Positions 47,672 to 56,531 of a stretch of DNA of 64,000 nt are shown piece by piece. The position numbers and the translations under genes were made by a program. The stretch lies in the NCBI RefSeq assembly GCF_019857225.1, contig NZ_JAFJSY010000013.1:1-64000 (forward strand), given 5' to 3'. Origin of the DNA: Streptomyces plumbidurans. GTDB lineage: Bacteria > Actinomycetota > Actinomycetes > Streptomycetales > Streptomycetaceae. Each line of letters opens with the position of its first letter. The first letter of the stretch is position 1. Under the pieces are notes generated by a model. The model made no database searches and was not told the origin of the DNA. It saw only the letters and a list, made by a program, of their open reading frames with translations.

Positions 47672-49023
47672 ACACTCCTCCGCTCCCCGTCGGCACCCGC
47701 CAGCCCACCGGCCACCTTACGCCCGCGCCCGACCTCCTCCTGGGCTGCTGCGGACGGCAGTTGATCCAGGGAACGCAGGCGGGGCACGGGCGAAGGCAGC
47801 AGCCACAACAGGGACAGCACGCCGCCGCCCGCGGCGACGACAAAGGTCGCCCTGAGGCCGACGGTCTCGGCGAGCGCGCCGCCCGCGAGGGCACCGAGAG
47901 GCCGTACGCCGTAGTTGACCGTGCTGTAGGCACCGGCGACACGGGCGCGTAGGCCGTCCGGGATCACCGCGGCCTTGAGGGAGTTGAGGCCGACGTCGAA
48001 AAGCATCACGCCGAGGCCCATCAGGAACTCGGCACCGCCGAGCACTCCGACGCGCACCCAGACGGGCCCGCCGGCCAGGGCCATGGCGGCGAAGGGCGCG
48101 GGAAAGAGCACCGCGCCCACCATCACGACGCGTCCCACACCGATGCTCCGGGCGAGCCGGGGTGCCGCCAGCGCGCCGACGAGGGATCCACTCGCGCCCA
48201 CGCCCAGGGCCAGTCCGATGACGCCCGGGGACAGCCTCAGGTCGCGGTCCGCGAACAGCACGACCAGGCCGGTGCCCGTAAGGAAGGTGAAGAAGTTGAG
48301 GGTCGTCGCACAGCCGAGGCCGGCGCGCACCACCGGCTGACGGGCGACGAAGGCGAACCCCTCGCGCGCTCCGGGCAGCAACGAGCCCCGCACGGAGCCG
48401 CGTTGGCCGGTCGGCTTCGGCGCGTCCGCCGTGATGCGGCGGAGCAGCAGGGCGGACCCGAGGAAGGACAGGGCGTCGGCGGCGACCGCGACCGGTGCGG
48501 TCAGGGCCTGCACCAGCCCGCCGCCGAGCGCGGGCCCGGCGACGAACGAGAACGAACGGGCGGCGCTGAAGCGGCTGTTGGCGTCCACGTACGCCGCGCG
48601 CGGCACCAGATGAGCGAAGAAGGGCGCCCAGGCGCAGCTCGCCGGCACGCCCGCGAGACCGACCAGCAGAGTCACCGCGTATAACTGACCGAGCGTCAGA
48701 ACGCCGCACCAATAGGTCACGGGCACCGTCAGCAGGACGCCCGCGCGAACGAGATCCGTGACGATCAGCAGCCGCCGCTTGCCCGGCAGGCCGTCGACCC
48801 AGACGCCGAGCACCGTCGCGAGGAGGTTCGGCGCCCAGGCGAGGGCGGTCAGCCACGAGACCTGGGCAGCCGAGGCGTGCAGCAGGCCCACGGCGATCAG
48901 CGGCACCGCCACCTCGGAGACCCGGTCGCCCATCTGCGAGACGGCGCTGCCCGCCCAGCAGCGGACGAACTGCGGATCACGCCACAGGGACGCCGGGGCA
49001 GGCCCTTTCGGCCGCCACCTCAC
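47668..49023 (-). CDS. MFS transporter (first of the operon)
   Basis: 451 aa from GTG 49023, which overlaps the ArsR stop (GTGA); the frame is open further upstream but coupling fixes the start. About 12 spans, same MFS_3-like branch (FVRCWAGSAVSQMGDRVSEV, VDANSRFSAARSFSFVAGPA, LLPGAREGFAFVARQPVVRA). Two related exporters in one operon suggest duplication or heteromeric use; substrate unknown. Confidence 0.9.
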
Positions 49024-49616
49024 GCGTCGGCGCCGGGCTCGTCGAACGCCTCCGGAAGCAGGTAGCGCAGCAGCCGTACACCCCGGGCGCCCGGCGGTCG
49101 CTGCGCCGGATCCCGGGTGACGTACGGAGCGAGCACCGCCTCCACCGCGTCCTCGATCGCGGCGAGTTCGTCGGCCGAGACCACGATCCGGGTATTGGCG
49201 AGCCCCGCCGTTCGTCGCCACGACGGGTCGAGTTCCGGTTCTGTCTCGGTCGCCCAGCGTTCCGGAAGCTCGGCGGCACGGGCGAACATCTCCCAGGACA
49301 GCGCCCGCGCGGCCGAGGCCCCGTCCTCGTCCTCCGGCGACCGGAACCGGAAGCCACGCGCAACCGCCTCCCACCGCCGCTCCCTGCGGTCCGTCCCGCC
49401 CTCGGCGTCACGGACCAGCCCGAAGCCCGCGAGATGACGCAGATGCCAGCTGGCGACGGACGGGGTGGCGCCGACATGAGGCGAGAGCTGGGTGGCGGTG
49501 GCGGGCCCGTACCGCTGCAGCCGCTCCAGGACAGCGAGCCGCACGGGGTGCGCGAGCGCCCGTATGGCCTTCGGATCGGTGATCTCCAGGTCGCCGAGAC
49601 GGTTGCCGGAATCCAT
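49020..49616 (-). CDS. ArsR-family HTH regulator of the MFS operon
   Basis: 198 aa from ATG 49616; ATG 49637 seven codons upstream is the alternative and would fall inside the operator. Winged HTH: PKAIRALAHPVRLAVLERLQ, TATQLSPHVGATPSVASWHL, RHLAGFGLVRDAEGG. C-terminal region is longer than in metal sensors and lacks clustered Cys, so it is probably a drug or metabolite sensor. Leads the three-gene operon. Two dyads at 49619-49659 are its likely operators. Confidence 0.88.
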   Translation of the reverse strand: MDSGNRLGDLEITDPKAIRALAHPVRLAVLERLQRYGPATATQLSPHVGATPSVASWHLRHLAGFGLVRDAEGGTDRRERRWEAVARGFRFRSPEDEDGASAARALSWEMFARAAELPERWATETEPELDPSWRRTAGLANTRIVVSADELAAIEDAVEAVLAPYVTRDPAQRPPGARGVRLLRYLLPEAFDEPGADA

Positions 49617-49618
49617 GG

Positions 49619-49638
49619 TGTGAGAGTGTCCTCTCACA
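49619..49638. promoter_or_regulatory. ArsR operator 1: TGTGAGAG-4-CTCTCACA
   Basis: Perfect 8-bp arms, 3 bp upstream of the ArsR ATG. Confidence 0.75.
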
Positions 49639-49643
49639 TTTTG

Positions 49644-49659
49644 TGAGAGTCAACTCTCA
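49644..49659. promoter_or_regulatory. ArsR operator 2: TGAGAGT-2-ACTCTCA
   Basis: Perfect 7-bp arms with the same TGAGAG core as operator 1; dyad centres are about 23 bp apart, roughly two helical turns. Confidence 0.75.
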
Positions 49660-49895
49660 TACCTGCCCTGGATAGTTGTACTCGCACGTGAGGAGCTTGC
49701 AGGATCTGCGGACTCGGATGGCGCTGCTTGCCGGGGGTGAGAGGATCGAGCGGATTGCCGTGGCTGTGGCCGGGGCGGTATGCCACGATGCAGACCCGTG
49801 CCGATCAGGCCCTCGTGGTCGACTCCCCGGTCATGCGCCGCACCGCCGAGATCACCTCTCGCTCGAGCACTGGCCTCGTGAGGAGACCGACCACG

Positions 49896-50714
49896 ATGAC
49901 TGACCTTCACTACGACGTGCGCGGCACCGGGCCCGTGCTTCTCGTCCTTCCCGGTGGTGCCGGGCATCCCATGGGGCTTGACGCAATGACCGACGTGCTC
50001 TGCGATCGGTTCACCGTCGTCACCTGCGACCCCCTCGGGCTCGACCACGGGCGGCTCGGTGAGCCCGTGGGCGATCAGCGGGTGGAGGACTGGAGCGACG
50101 GGGCGGACCGGGTGCTCGACGAGGTGCTGCCCGGGGGTGAGAGTGCGTACGTCCTCGGTGCGAGTTCCGGTGCCATCGCCGCTCTCGACCTGCTCGCCCG
50201 GCATCCCGAGCGGCTGCGCCACGTCGTGGCGCACGAGCCGCCGTGCGTGGGGGTGTTGCCGGACGGGGCGCAGCAGCAGGCCGCGTTCCGGGAGGTGTAC
50301 GACGTCTATCGCGCGGCCGGGCCGCGGGCGGCCGGTGCGCGGCTGGGCGCCGTACTGACCGGGGCGGAGACCGTGGCGGAGTCGAGCGAGCCCCAACCCC
50401 TTTCCCGCGAGCAGGAGTTGGGCAGTCCGATGGCTCTCTTCCTCGCCCATGTGCTGCGGCCCTTCACCACCTACGTGCCCGACCTGACCGCGCTGACCGG
50501 CTCCTCCGCGCGTCTCACGCTCGCCGCCGGCGTCGATTCCCGTGCTCAACTCCTCCATCGCACCGCGCACTTCCTCTCCAGGCACACCGGAAGCAGTTTC
50601 GTCGAGTTCCCCGGCGGGCATGTCGGCGTGGCCGAACATCCCGCGGACTTCGCCGGGCTGCTCGCGGAGACACTCGTTCCGGTCGGCGACTCACCGGCCC
50701 CGTGGACCACTTAG
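49896..50714 (+). CDS. Alpha/beta hydrolase
   Basis: 272 aa from ATG 49896, with AGGAG 11 nt upstream (long spacing). Nucleophile elbow GASSGA (G-x-S-x-G) at about 90, oxyanion region VLPGGAGHPMG near the N-terminus, a catalytic Asp candidate in AGVDSRAQ and His in FPGGHVGVAEHP. Cytosolic esterase/lactonase-like protein of unknown substrate. It is 50 bp upstream of the toroid membrane protein on the same strand. Confidence 0.85.
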   Translation: MTDLHYDVRGTGPVLLVLPGGAGHPMGLDAMTDVLCDRFTVVTCDPLGLDHGRLGEPVGDQRVEDWSDGADRVLDEVLPGGESAYVLGASSGAIAALDLLARHPERLRHVVAHEPPCVGVLPDGAQQQAAFREVYDVYRAAGPRAAGARLGAVLTGAETVAESSEPQPLSREQELGSPMALFLAHVLRPFTTYVPDLTALTGSSARLTLAAGVDSRAQLLHRTAHFLSRHTGSSFVEFPGGHVGVAEHPADFAGLLAETLVPVGDSPAPWTT

Positions 50715-50764
50715 ACTGGAATCTTCGCGGAAGTCACGTGCCGCCCCGGGGGAGGGAGCACGCC

Positions 50765-52153
50765 TTGTCTCAACAGCAGCTGGGACGCCGTCCCTTGAGA
50801 TCCGACCACCCGGCACCACCGGAACCCGGCGGGCCCGGCGAGACCGCACGCTTCGTCGGCTGGCTGGGCAGTCTCGGGTGCGCCGCTGCCGGGTACGGCG
50901 TGTTCCAGTTCCTGTTCGGAGTGCTGCCGCAGTCCCTGGGCGGGGAGGCCGCCCGGTATCTGATCTCCGGGGTCAGCGGGATCGGGACGGGAGTCGCCGC
51001 CTGGCTGGCGGCGGCCCTGGTCCGGGCCCGCGCGGCGGCCGGTCCGGACCGGCCCGGCATCCCCGCCCCCCGCGCCGCCGGCCGTGTCTCGCCCGGTCCG
51101 CTCCCCGATGTCTTCGCGTCCGCGTACACCACGCTCGTCGAGAAGTTGGCCGTCGTCGACGACCCGAACCGCGGCCGCCTCACCGGCTGGTCGCACTCGC
51201 TGAGCGAGTCCGGCCCCGTCCGGCCCACCTCGGTCGGCACCGCGTACGGCCTGCACATCGTGCTCGACCTCGGCATGCCGGACGGCCGGCTGCACGGCGG
51301 GGACCTGGTGGACACCCTGTGGCGGCTCAGGCTGCCGGAAGGGGGCTGGTCCGCGCGGTCGCAAGGGGCAGAGGCCCGGCCGGAGGTCACGGCACTCGTG
51401 CTGGGCGCGCTCGGCCGGGCCGGTGTGTCCCGCGAGCGGCTGGCGCAGGAGGTGGAGCGGTGCACGGCCGCTTTCACGCATGAACTCGACCGCGCCGGGC
51501 GGCAGTCGACCCATGTCGTGACGACCGTGCTGCGCGGGCTGCTGCGCGCCGCGCCCGACGCCGCCGTACTGCCCCAGCTGCGCGAGGCCCTCGCCGAGGG
51601 CTCGATCGGCGACGCCGGCCGTGAGCATCTGCGCTGCTGGGGCTACCGCCTCGACCCGCCGCGCGGCCTGCCGTCCTCCCTGCACACCGCGCAGGCCGTG
51701 GTGGCCCTGGACCGGGCCGCCCGGGTGCTGGGCGAGGACGAGTCGGTGCGCGCCCTGCGGGAGGACGCCGTCCGCTGGCTGCTGACCTGCCCGGACGGGT
51801 CTCATCACCAGTGCCGGGACCTGCGCAACCTGCACGAGGAGGTGCGCCGCCCGCGCACCGACGACCCCTCGCGCCACGAGGTGCTGAACGTACGGCACTT
51901 CACCGCCTCCTGGGTGGTCCGCGCCCTGATGACGCCCGGAGCCCGGGAGGTCGCCGCGCAGGACGGGCTGCAGGAGGCGTGGCGGGAGCGGCTGGACGGT
52001 GCGGCCACCGCGGTGTGGGCCGGGCAGACCGGCGGCATCTGGTCCTGGGGCGTTCCCGACGGCGGTGAGCTGCGGCAGCCCATCTGGATGACCTATCAAG
52101 GTCTTTCGGCGCTGCGGGCCCATGCCGTATGGATGTATGAGCCAGAAGACTGA
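50765..52153 (+). CDS. Membrane-anchored alpha-toroid (squalene-cyclase/prenyltransferase-like repeat) protein
   Basis: 462 aa from TTG 50765, supported by GGAGGGAG. Two N-terminal spans (FVGWLGSLGCAAAGYGVFQF, YLISGVSGIGTGVAAWLAAA) precede a soluble part of repeated helix pairs resembling an alpha/alpha toroid: LPEGGWSARSQGAEARPEVT, then TQAVVALDRAAR-like and VLNVRHFTASWVVRALM segments, and IWSWGVPDGGELRQPIWMTY. The GGW and Q..W elements recall QW repeats, but the DXDD acid of squalene-hopene cyclase is not seen, so it may bind rather than cyclise. First of a probable two-gene unit with the cupin-like gene 42 bp downstream. Confidence 0.65.
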   Translation: MSQQQLGRRPLRSDHPAPPEPGGPGETARFVGWLGSLGCAAAGYGVFQFLFGVLPQSLGGEAARYLISGVSGIGTGVAAWLAAALVRARAAAGPDRPGIPAPRAAGRVSPGPLPDVFASAYTTLVEKLAVVDDPNRGRLTGWSHSLSESGPVRPTSVGTAYGLHIVLDLGMPDGRLHGGDLVDTLWRLRLPEGGWSARSQGAEARPEVTALVLGALGRAGVSRERLAQEVERCTAAFTHELDRAGRQSTHVVTTVLRGLLRAAPDAAVLPQLREALAEGSIGDAGREHLRCWGYRLDPPRGLPSSLHTAQAVVALDRAARVLGEDESVRALREDAVRWLLTCPDGSHHQCRDLRNLHEEVRRPRTDDPSRHEVLNVRHFTASWVVRALMTPGAREVAAQDGLQEAWRERLDGAATAVWAGQTGGIWSWGVPDGGELRQPIWMTYQGLSALRAHAVWMYEPED

Positions 52154-52195
52154 ACCAGGCCCCCGGTGACGGGGACCGGAAGTGGGAGCACGTGC

Positions 52196-52921
52196 ATGGG
52201 CGGTCGTCAGGTTCTGGAGGCACGGCGGCTGCTGGCCAGGACGCTGGACGGTGATCCTCCCGAACACGAACTGGCCGCCGCGGCCCGCTCCGTCGTCGCC
52301 GAACTGGGTTCCCCCGAGCGGCTGTTGGAGCTGATCGACGAACTCGTCTCCGGCGAGGGCGATCCGGAGGGCTGCGCACGGCTGTCGTACCGCCATGTCC
52401 TCGGCTTCGACAAACTGCTGCTCGTCGACGCCGGACCACGCCATATGCTCCGCGCCCACCTGTGGCACCGGCGCTCCGGCGCGATCGGCGAGGAGGACAT
52501 CCACAACCACCGCTCCGCTCTCGCCTCGTACATCGTCCGCGGGCGGATCGCGATGGAGTTGTACGAGGTCCGCGACGAGGGCGGGATCGGCACCGCCCGG
52601 TACCAGGAGTCGCTGGCACGGCAGTCGGCCGACTGGCTGCTGGAGCCGGCCGGTCCGGCCCGGCTGCGGATGACGCATGTGGGGCAGTACGCGGCCGGCA
52701 GCTCCTACGCCCTCCCGGCGCACACCCTGCATCGGGCCTGGTGCGACACGGACGCGCCGACGGTGACGCTGTTCCTGGAGACGGGGAGCGGGCGCCGTGC
52801 CCACACGGACGTGTTCACCCCGGCGGGCCCCCATCCGGGGGCGGTGGCGAAGGTGCCGCTGGACGTGGACGGCTATCTGGGTGCGCTGAGCGGGCTCGCC
52901 GAGCTGCTCAGGAACTCATGA
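52196..52921 (+). CDS. Cupin-like metal-binding protein
   Basis: 241 aa from ATG 52196 (GGGAG upstream). A helical N-terminal part (1-95) precedes a cupin-like barrel with His103 and His105 in DIHNHRS, Glu121 in MELYEV and His176/His179 in LPAHTLHRAW, consistent with an H-x-H...E...H metal site as in cysteine-dioxygenase-like cupins. Enzyme activity unknown. The last codons (AELLRNS) lie in the first unit of a 28-bp repeat. Downstream gene is a convergent NUDIX hydrolase. Confidence 0.7.
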   Translation: MGGRQVLEARRLLARTLDGDPPEHELAAAARSVVAELGSPERLLELIDELVSGEGDPEGCARLSYRHVLGFDKLLLVDAGPRHMLRAHLWHRRSGAIGEEDIHNHRSALASYIVRGRIAMELYEVRDEGGIGTARYQESLARQSADWLLEPAGPARLRMTHVGQYAAGSSYALPAHTLHRAWCDTDAPTVTLFLETGSGRRAHTDVFTPAGPHPGAVAKVPLDVDGYLGALSGLAELLRNS

Positions 52922-53009
52922 AGGCGCCGAGCTGCTCAGGAACCCATAAAGGCGCCGAGCCGCTCAGGAGCTCATGAAGGCGCCGGACTGCTCAGAGGCT
53001 CGTGAAGGC
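52901..53009. repeat. 28-bp tandem repeat spanning cupin and NUDIX gene ends
   Basis: Units 52901-52928, 52929-52956 and 52957-52984 plus a partial fourth from 52985, consensus GAGCTGCTCAGGAACTCATG then AAGGCGCC. The first encodes the last residues of the cupin-like protein; the last overlaps the C-terminus of the NUDIX gene (stop 52992-52994). Confidence 0.92.
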
Positions 53010-53417
53010 CTGGTCGACGATGTCGAGGTTGTAGTCGTCGATGTCGACCGTGGTCAGCTCGGAGCGCGTCAGCCAGATGTGGGCCTGGTCGGGCAGGGGC
53101 AGCGTGATCTGCCGGGTCAGCGGCCTGACCAGGAAGTTCTCCTGCCAGTTCTTGACCTCGTGGCCGCCGTACTCACTGACGAAGGACGACTCGCCGACCT
53201 TGCGGACGATCTCGCCGAGGAGCCCGGTCTCCTCCTTCAGCTCGCGCAGGGCGCCGTCGGGGGCGCTCTCGTCCGGTTCGAGCTTGCCGCACGGCACGCC
53301 CCACACGCGGGGCAGGAACCTCTCCGTCTCACTGCGGCGCACGAGCAGCACCCTGCCCGCCTCGTCCATCACGACCGCGGCCGCCAGTCGCTTGTCGCCG
53401 GGGATGTCCATGTCCAT
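52992..53417 (-). CDS. NUDIX hydrolase
   Basis: 141 aa from ATG 53417 (MDMD; a second ATG at 53411). The NUDIX box is perfect at 44-66: G-x5-E-x7-REL-x-EE-x-G-L in GKLEPDESAPDGALRELKEE then TGL. Hydrolyses a nucleoside diphosphate linked to another moiety; substrate unknown. It is convergent with the cupin-like gene across the 28-bp repeat. Confidence 0.92.
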   Translation of the reverse strand: MDMDIPGDKRLAAAVVMDEAGRVLLVRRSETERFLPRVWGVPCGKLEPDESAPDGALRELKEETGLLGEIVRKVGESSFVSEYGGHEVKNWQENFLVRPLTRQITLPLPDQAHIWLTRSELTTVDIDDYNLDIVDQAFTSL

Positions 53418-53493
53418 GGTTCCTCGGTCCCTCGCCGGAGATGAGTCCAAAGGGTCTGATACCCACGAAAGCACCCACCGTACCAAGGACTCG

Positions 53494-54270
53494 TCACCCG
53501 GCGCTGTGAACCGCATCGCACCGCCGGGCGAACGCATCGACGTCCGCGTACGAGGGCGCCGCGCCCCGTGGGCTCCGGCCTGCGCGGATGTCGGCGAGCG
53601 TCTCCAGGGCCGCCCCGAGGGCCCGGCGGTACAGCAGCGAGCCGAGGCTCACCCGTCGTACGCCGAGGTCGGTGAGGTGGGGGACGGTGGGACCGGTGGG
53701 CGAGTAGAGGATGTTGAGGGGCGTGTCACCCAAGTGACGTACGAGCGCGGCGATTTCGGCGGGATCGGTCAGGCCGGGCACGAACACGCCGTCGGCGCCC
53801 GCCTCCCGGTAGGCGTCGAGACGGTGCAGCGTGCCCTCGCCGTCGCCCAGCCAGTGGGTGTCGGTACGGGCGTTGACGAAGAGGTCCGGTGCCGCGGCCT
53901 TCACGGCGGCGATCTTCGCGGCGTGCCGTCCCACGGGGCCGAGGCCGTCCTCCAGGTTGATGCCCACCGCTCCGGCGGCCGCGACCTCGCGCGCGAACTC
54001 CCCCACCTCGTCCGGGTCTTCACTGAAGCCGCCCTCCGCGTCGACGGACAGCAGGAACGGTGCCGTGCCCAGGGCGCGGGCCAGCCGCAGGGTCTCCTCA
54101 CGGGTTGCCGAGTCGCCGTCGGGCAGACCGGCCGTCGCGGCGACACCGAGGCTGGTGGTCGCGACAGCGCGGAACCCCTCGGCGGACAGCGCCATGGCGG
54201 AGGCGTGGTCCCAGGCGTTGGGCAGGAGCAGCGGCTCGGCGGCGCGGTGCAGTTCGGCGAACCGCGTCAT
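53494..54270 (-). CDS. Isocitrate lyase/PEP-mutase superfamily protein
   Basis: 258 aa from ATG 54270. TIM-barrel superfamily: LLPNAWDHASAMALSAEGFR, FLLSVDAEGGFSEDPDEVGE (metal-binding Asp/Glu), VGINLEDG, LFVNARTDTHW and GADGVFVPGL. Catalyses C-C or C-P bond formation or cleavage on 2-oxo acids; the exact substrate is unclear. Overlaps the DinB-like gene by 4 bp (ATGA). Confidence 0.88.
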   Translation of the reverse strand: MTRFAELHRAAEPLLLPNAWDHASAMALSAEGFRAVATTSLGVAATAGLPDGDSATREETLRLARALGTAPFLLSVDAEGGFSEDPDEVGEFAREVAAAGAVGINLEDGLGPVGRHAAKIAAVKAAAPDLFVNARTDTHWLGDGEGTLHRLDAYREAGADGVFVPGLTDPAEIAALVRHLGDTPLNILYSPTGPTVPHLTDLGVRRVSLGSLLYRRALGAALETLADIRAGRSPRGAAPSYADVDAFARRCDAVHSAG

Positions 54271-54731
54271 GACAGATCGCCCACCGAGTCCGCGTAGTAC
54301 GTCGATCCCTTGAGGTGCAGGGCGAGTTCGCGGAAGGTCCAGCCCTCGCCCGGCGAGTGGTCGAGCTGTTCGGCGGTGAGGGCGTCGAGGCGGTTGGCCC
54401 AGATACGGGCGAGGCGGCTCAGACGGCTGCGGGCCTCGTCCAGGTCGGCCCGGGTGAAGGGCGCGAGATCGGCCTCGGTGGTCACCATGGACGCGTGCCA
54501 GTGGTCCGGCTGCGGCTCCTCGCCGGCCAGCCGGGCCTCCAGTTCGGCGAGGTGGTCGACGAGATGGTCGGCGACCCGGCGGATCGCCTTGTGCGGGGTG
54601 TAGACGCGGTCGTCGACATGGGCGAGCGTGCCGTCCCAGTTCAACCAGGTGGCGGCCAGTTCGAGAGTGTGATCCACCATGCCGGTGACGGCCTGGGCGG
54701 GGGTCTCCTGCGAGGTCTCGGTCTCGGTCAT
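54267..54731 (-). CDS. DinB-like / maleylpyruvate isomerase N-domain family protein
   Basis: 154 aa. A four-helix bundle of DinB-type: TGMVDHTLELAATWLNWDGT, KAIRRVADHLVDHLAELEAR, QLDHSPGEGWTFRELALHLK. Candidate metal His residues at VDHT, ADHL, VDHL and LHL. Such proteins often act as thiol-dependent (mycothiol) transferases. It is the first gene of a two-gene unit with the PEP-mutase-like gene; the TAG stop of the upstream DUF2264 gene overlaps its -10. Confidence 0.65.
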   Translation of the reverse strand: MTETETSQETPAQAVTGMVDHTLELAATWLNWDGTLAHVDDRVYTPHKAIRRVADHLVDHLAELEARLAGEEPQPDHWHASMVTTEADLAPFTRADLDEARSRLSRLARIWANRLDALTAEQLDHSPGEGWTFRELALHLKGSTYYADSVGDLS

Positions 54732-54737
54732 ACCGGC

Positions 54738-54743
54738 ACGCTA
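54738..54743 (-). promoter_or_regulatory. -10 hexamer TAGCGT, leaderless start of DinB-like gene
   Basis: 6-nt spacer to the ATG; the TAG is also the stop codon of the DUF2264 gene. Confidence 0.4.
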
Positions 54744-56531
54744 GAACCCTGTTGCTTCGGTCCCGGCCGAAGTGTCCCGTTCGGTCCCGGCCGAAGTGTC
54801 CCGTTCGGTCCCGGCCGAAGTTTCCCGGCCGACGTGTTCGAGCGACACACCGGAGTCCCCCCACCGGACCCGCACCTCGGGCCCCTCGCTCCAGCGCACG
54901 GTCAACTCCCGCTCTCCGTCGGCCCGTACACTCACCGTCTCCTCCAGCGGCACCGGGTCCGGCGCGCCGGTCAGCCGTGCCAGCGCGACGAACAGGGTGG
55001 CGCCGTCGCCGGTTTCGCCCTTGAGCGCGTCGGAAAGGCCCACGGCGGGCAGCAGTTCGGCCCGTAGGCCGTCCCGCGCCGCCCAGCCCGTCACTCGTAC
55101 CGGCGTCCCCGGTTCGGCGCCCTCGACCAGATGCGCCCGCACCTCCGCGGCGCCCTGTGCGAGCACCACGCCGGTCACCCGCGCTCCCCCGCCCGCAGTG
55201 TGCCGGGAGGCCGCCCAGCCCTCGCCGACGCCCAGCGGTTCGATCCCCGTACGGCTCGGATCGCCGCCGACGATCACGCTGTTGTCGGGCACGCTGTTGT
55301 CGTACGACGAGACCGGCTGCGTGACCGTGGAGTAGGCGAGGCGTGTGTAGTAGGGGTCGTAGCGGACGTCCTCGCTGCCGTGGTTGTGGAGGCGGACCAC
55401 GCCGTCCGAACTGGTTGACTGGAGCAGCCAGTTGGGGGCGGCGAGGGCCGTGAGCGCGTCGGAGCGCTCCGCCGGGCCCGCTTCCTCGGGCTCCGTCCAC
55501 ACCGGGTGGTCGTCGGGCAGGAGCAGGCCGAGGAAGCCCTTGCTCGCCCAGTACGGGGACGCGGGGCCCGAATAGCCTTGCAGGACCGCGGAGTCGGGGC
55601 CGTGCCAGCCGAGCGTGAGCAGGCCGCGGGAGTCCACCGCGCCGCGCTCCAGAAAGTACCTCAGCGCCCCGGAGGCCAGCCTGCGTGTCTGCCCCGGCGG
55701 CAGCGGGGTGTGCCCGGTCAGCGCTCCCAGCCACAGCGGGACCGTCGCCGCGAACCGGTAGGTCAACGAGCGGCCCTGGTGCATCGGGGCGCCGTCGGCG
55801 CCGAACAGGCGGGCGTAGTCCGCCAGATGGCGGGAGAGCCTGCCGCCGTAGAGGTCCAGCAGTTCCGCGTCGTCGGCGAGCCAGGCGTGCAGCACCGGGT
55901 AGAGATGCATCGCCCAGCCGTTGTAGTAGTCGAACTTGCGGCCGTCGCCGTCGGTGTACCAGCCCTCGCCGACGTACCACTCCTCGATCCGCCCCAGGCC
56001 GCGCTCGATCGCCTTGCGGGAGGCCTCCGGCTCGTACCCGACCTCCTGGAGGAAGCCGCCCACGGTGACGGGGAACAACTCCCAGTTGCACGGCCAGGCT
56101 TCGGCGGTGAGCGCGTCCGCGAGCCAAGCGGCCGCCCGCTGCCGCACGCCGTCGTCCAGTCGGTCCCAGAGCAGCGAGCGGGTCAGCCGCAGCGCCAGGG
56201 CGATCGACGCCGCCTCGACGAGGGGTTGGCTGCGGTCCTCGATGCGCGGCCAGACCCTGTCGACACCGGCCGCGAGTCCCTCGGCGTACCGCTCCAGCAC
56301 GGTCTCGTCCCGGCGGAAGGCCGCGGCGAGCAGCGTACGGGCGTAGCCCTCCAGGCCGTCGGAGAGGCGGCCGGACCAGCTCGTCCGGTCGCCGGGGAGG
56401 TGGTAGAGCGCGCCGCCCTGCGCGGCGTACGGCTCGACCGCGGCGAGCAGAGCGTCCGCCGCGGCCTCCCAGTGGGCGCGGGTGTATCCGGTGCGCGGGC
56501 TGAGGGCGCGGTCGTCGGGCGGCAGCTGCAT
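54741..56531 (-). CDS. DUF2264 family protein with repeat-coded C-terminal tail
   Basis: 596 aa from ATG 56531 (AAAGAGAG upstream). The N-terminal 370 residues form an alpha/alpha-barrel of the DUF2264 type (LSDGLEGYARTLLAAAFRRD, CNWELFPVTVGGFLQEVGYE, NGWAMHLYPVLHAWLADDAE, GYSGPASPYWASKGFLGLLL); DUF2264 proteins resemble polysaccharide lyases or unsaturated-uronidases. The C-terminal third is beta-rich. The last 24 residues (SAGTERDT twice, then SAGTEATGF) come from a 24-bp tandem repeat and look added on. Confidence 0.82.
   Translation of the reverse strand: MQLPPDDRALSPRTGYTRAHWEAAADALLAAVEPYAAQGGALYHLPGDRTSWSGRLSDGLEGYARTLLAAAFRRDETVLERYAEGLAAGVDRVWPRIEDRSQPLVEAASIALALRLTRSLLWDRLDDGVRQRAAAWLADALTAEAWPCNWELFPVTVGGFLQEVGYEPEASRKAIERGLGRIEEWYVGEGWYTDGDGRKFDYYNGWAMHLYPVLHAWLADDAELLDLYGGRLSRHLADYARLFGADGAPMHQGRSLTYRFAATVPLWLGALTGHTPLPPGQTRRLASGALRYFLERGAVDSRGLLTLGWHGPDSAVLQGYSGPASPYWASKGFLGLLLPDDHPVWTEPEEAGPAERSDALTALAAPNWLLQSTSSDGVVRLHNHGSEDVRYDPYYTRLAYSTVTQPVSSYDNSVPDNSVIVGGDPSRTGIEPLGVGEGWAASRHTAGGGARVTGVVLAQGAAEVRAHLVEGAEPGTPVRVTGWAARDGLRAELLPAVGLSDALKGETGDGATLFVALARLTGAPDPVPLEETVSVRADGERELTVRWSEGPEVRVRWGDSGVSLEHVGRETSAGTERDTSAGTERDTSAGTEATGF
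54756..54827. repeat. Three-copy 24-bp palindromic repeat at DUF2264 3' end
   Basis: Units 54756-54779, 54780-54803 and 54804-54827; each contains TTCGG-TCCCGG-CCGAA, a potential hairpin. The first two are identical and the third differs by one base. Confidence 0.92.
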
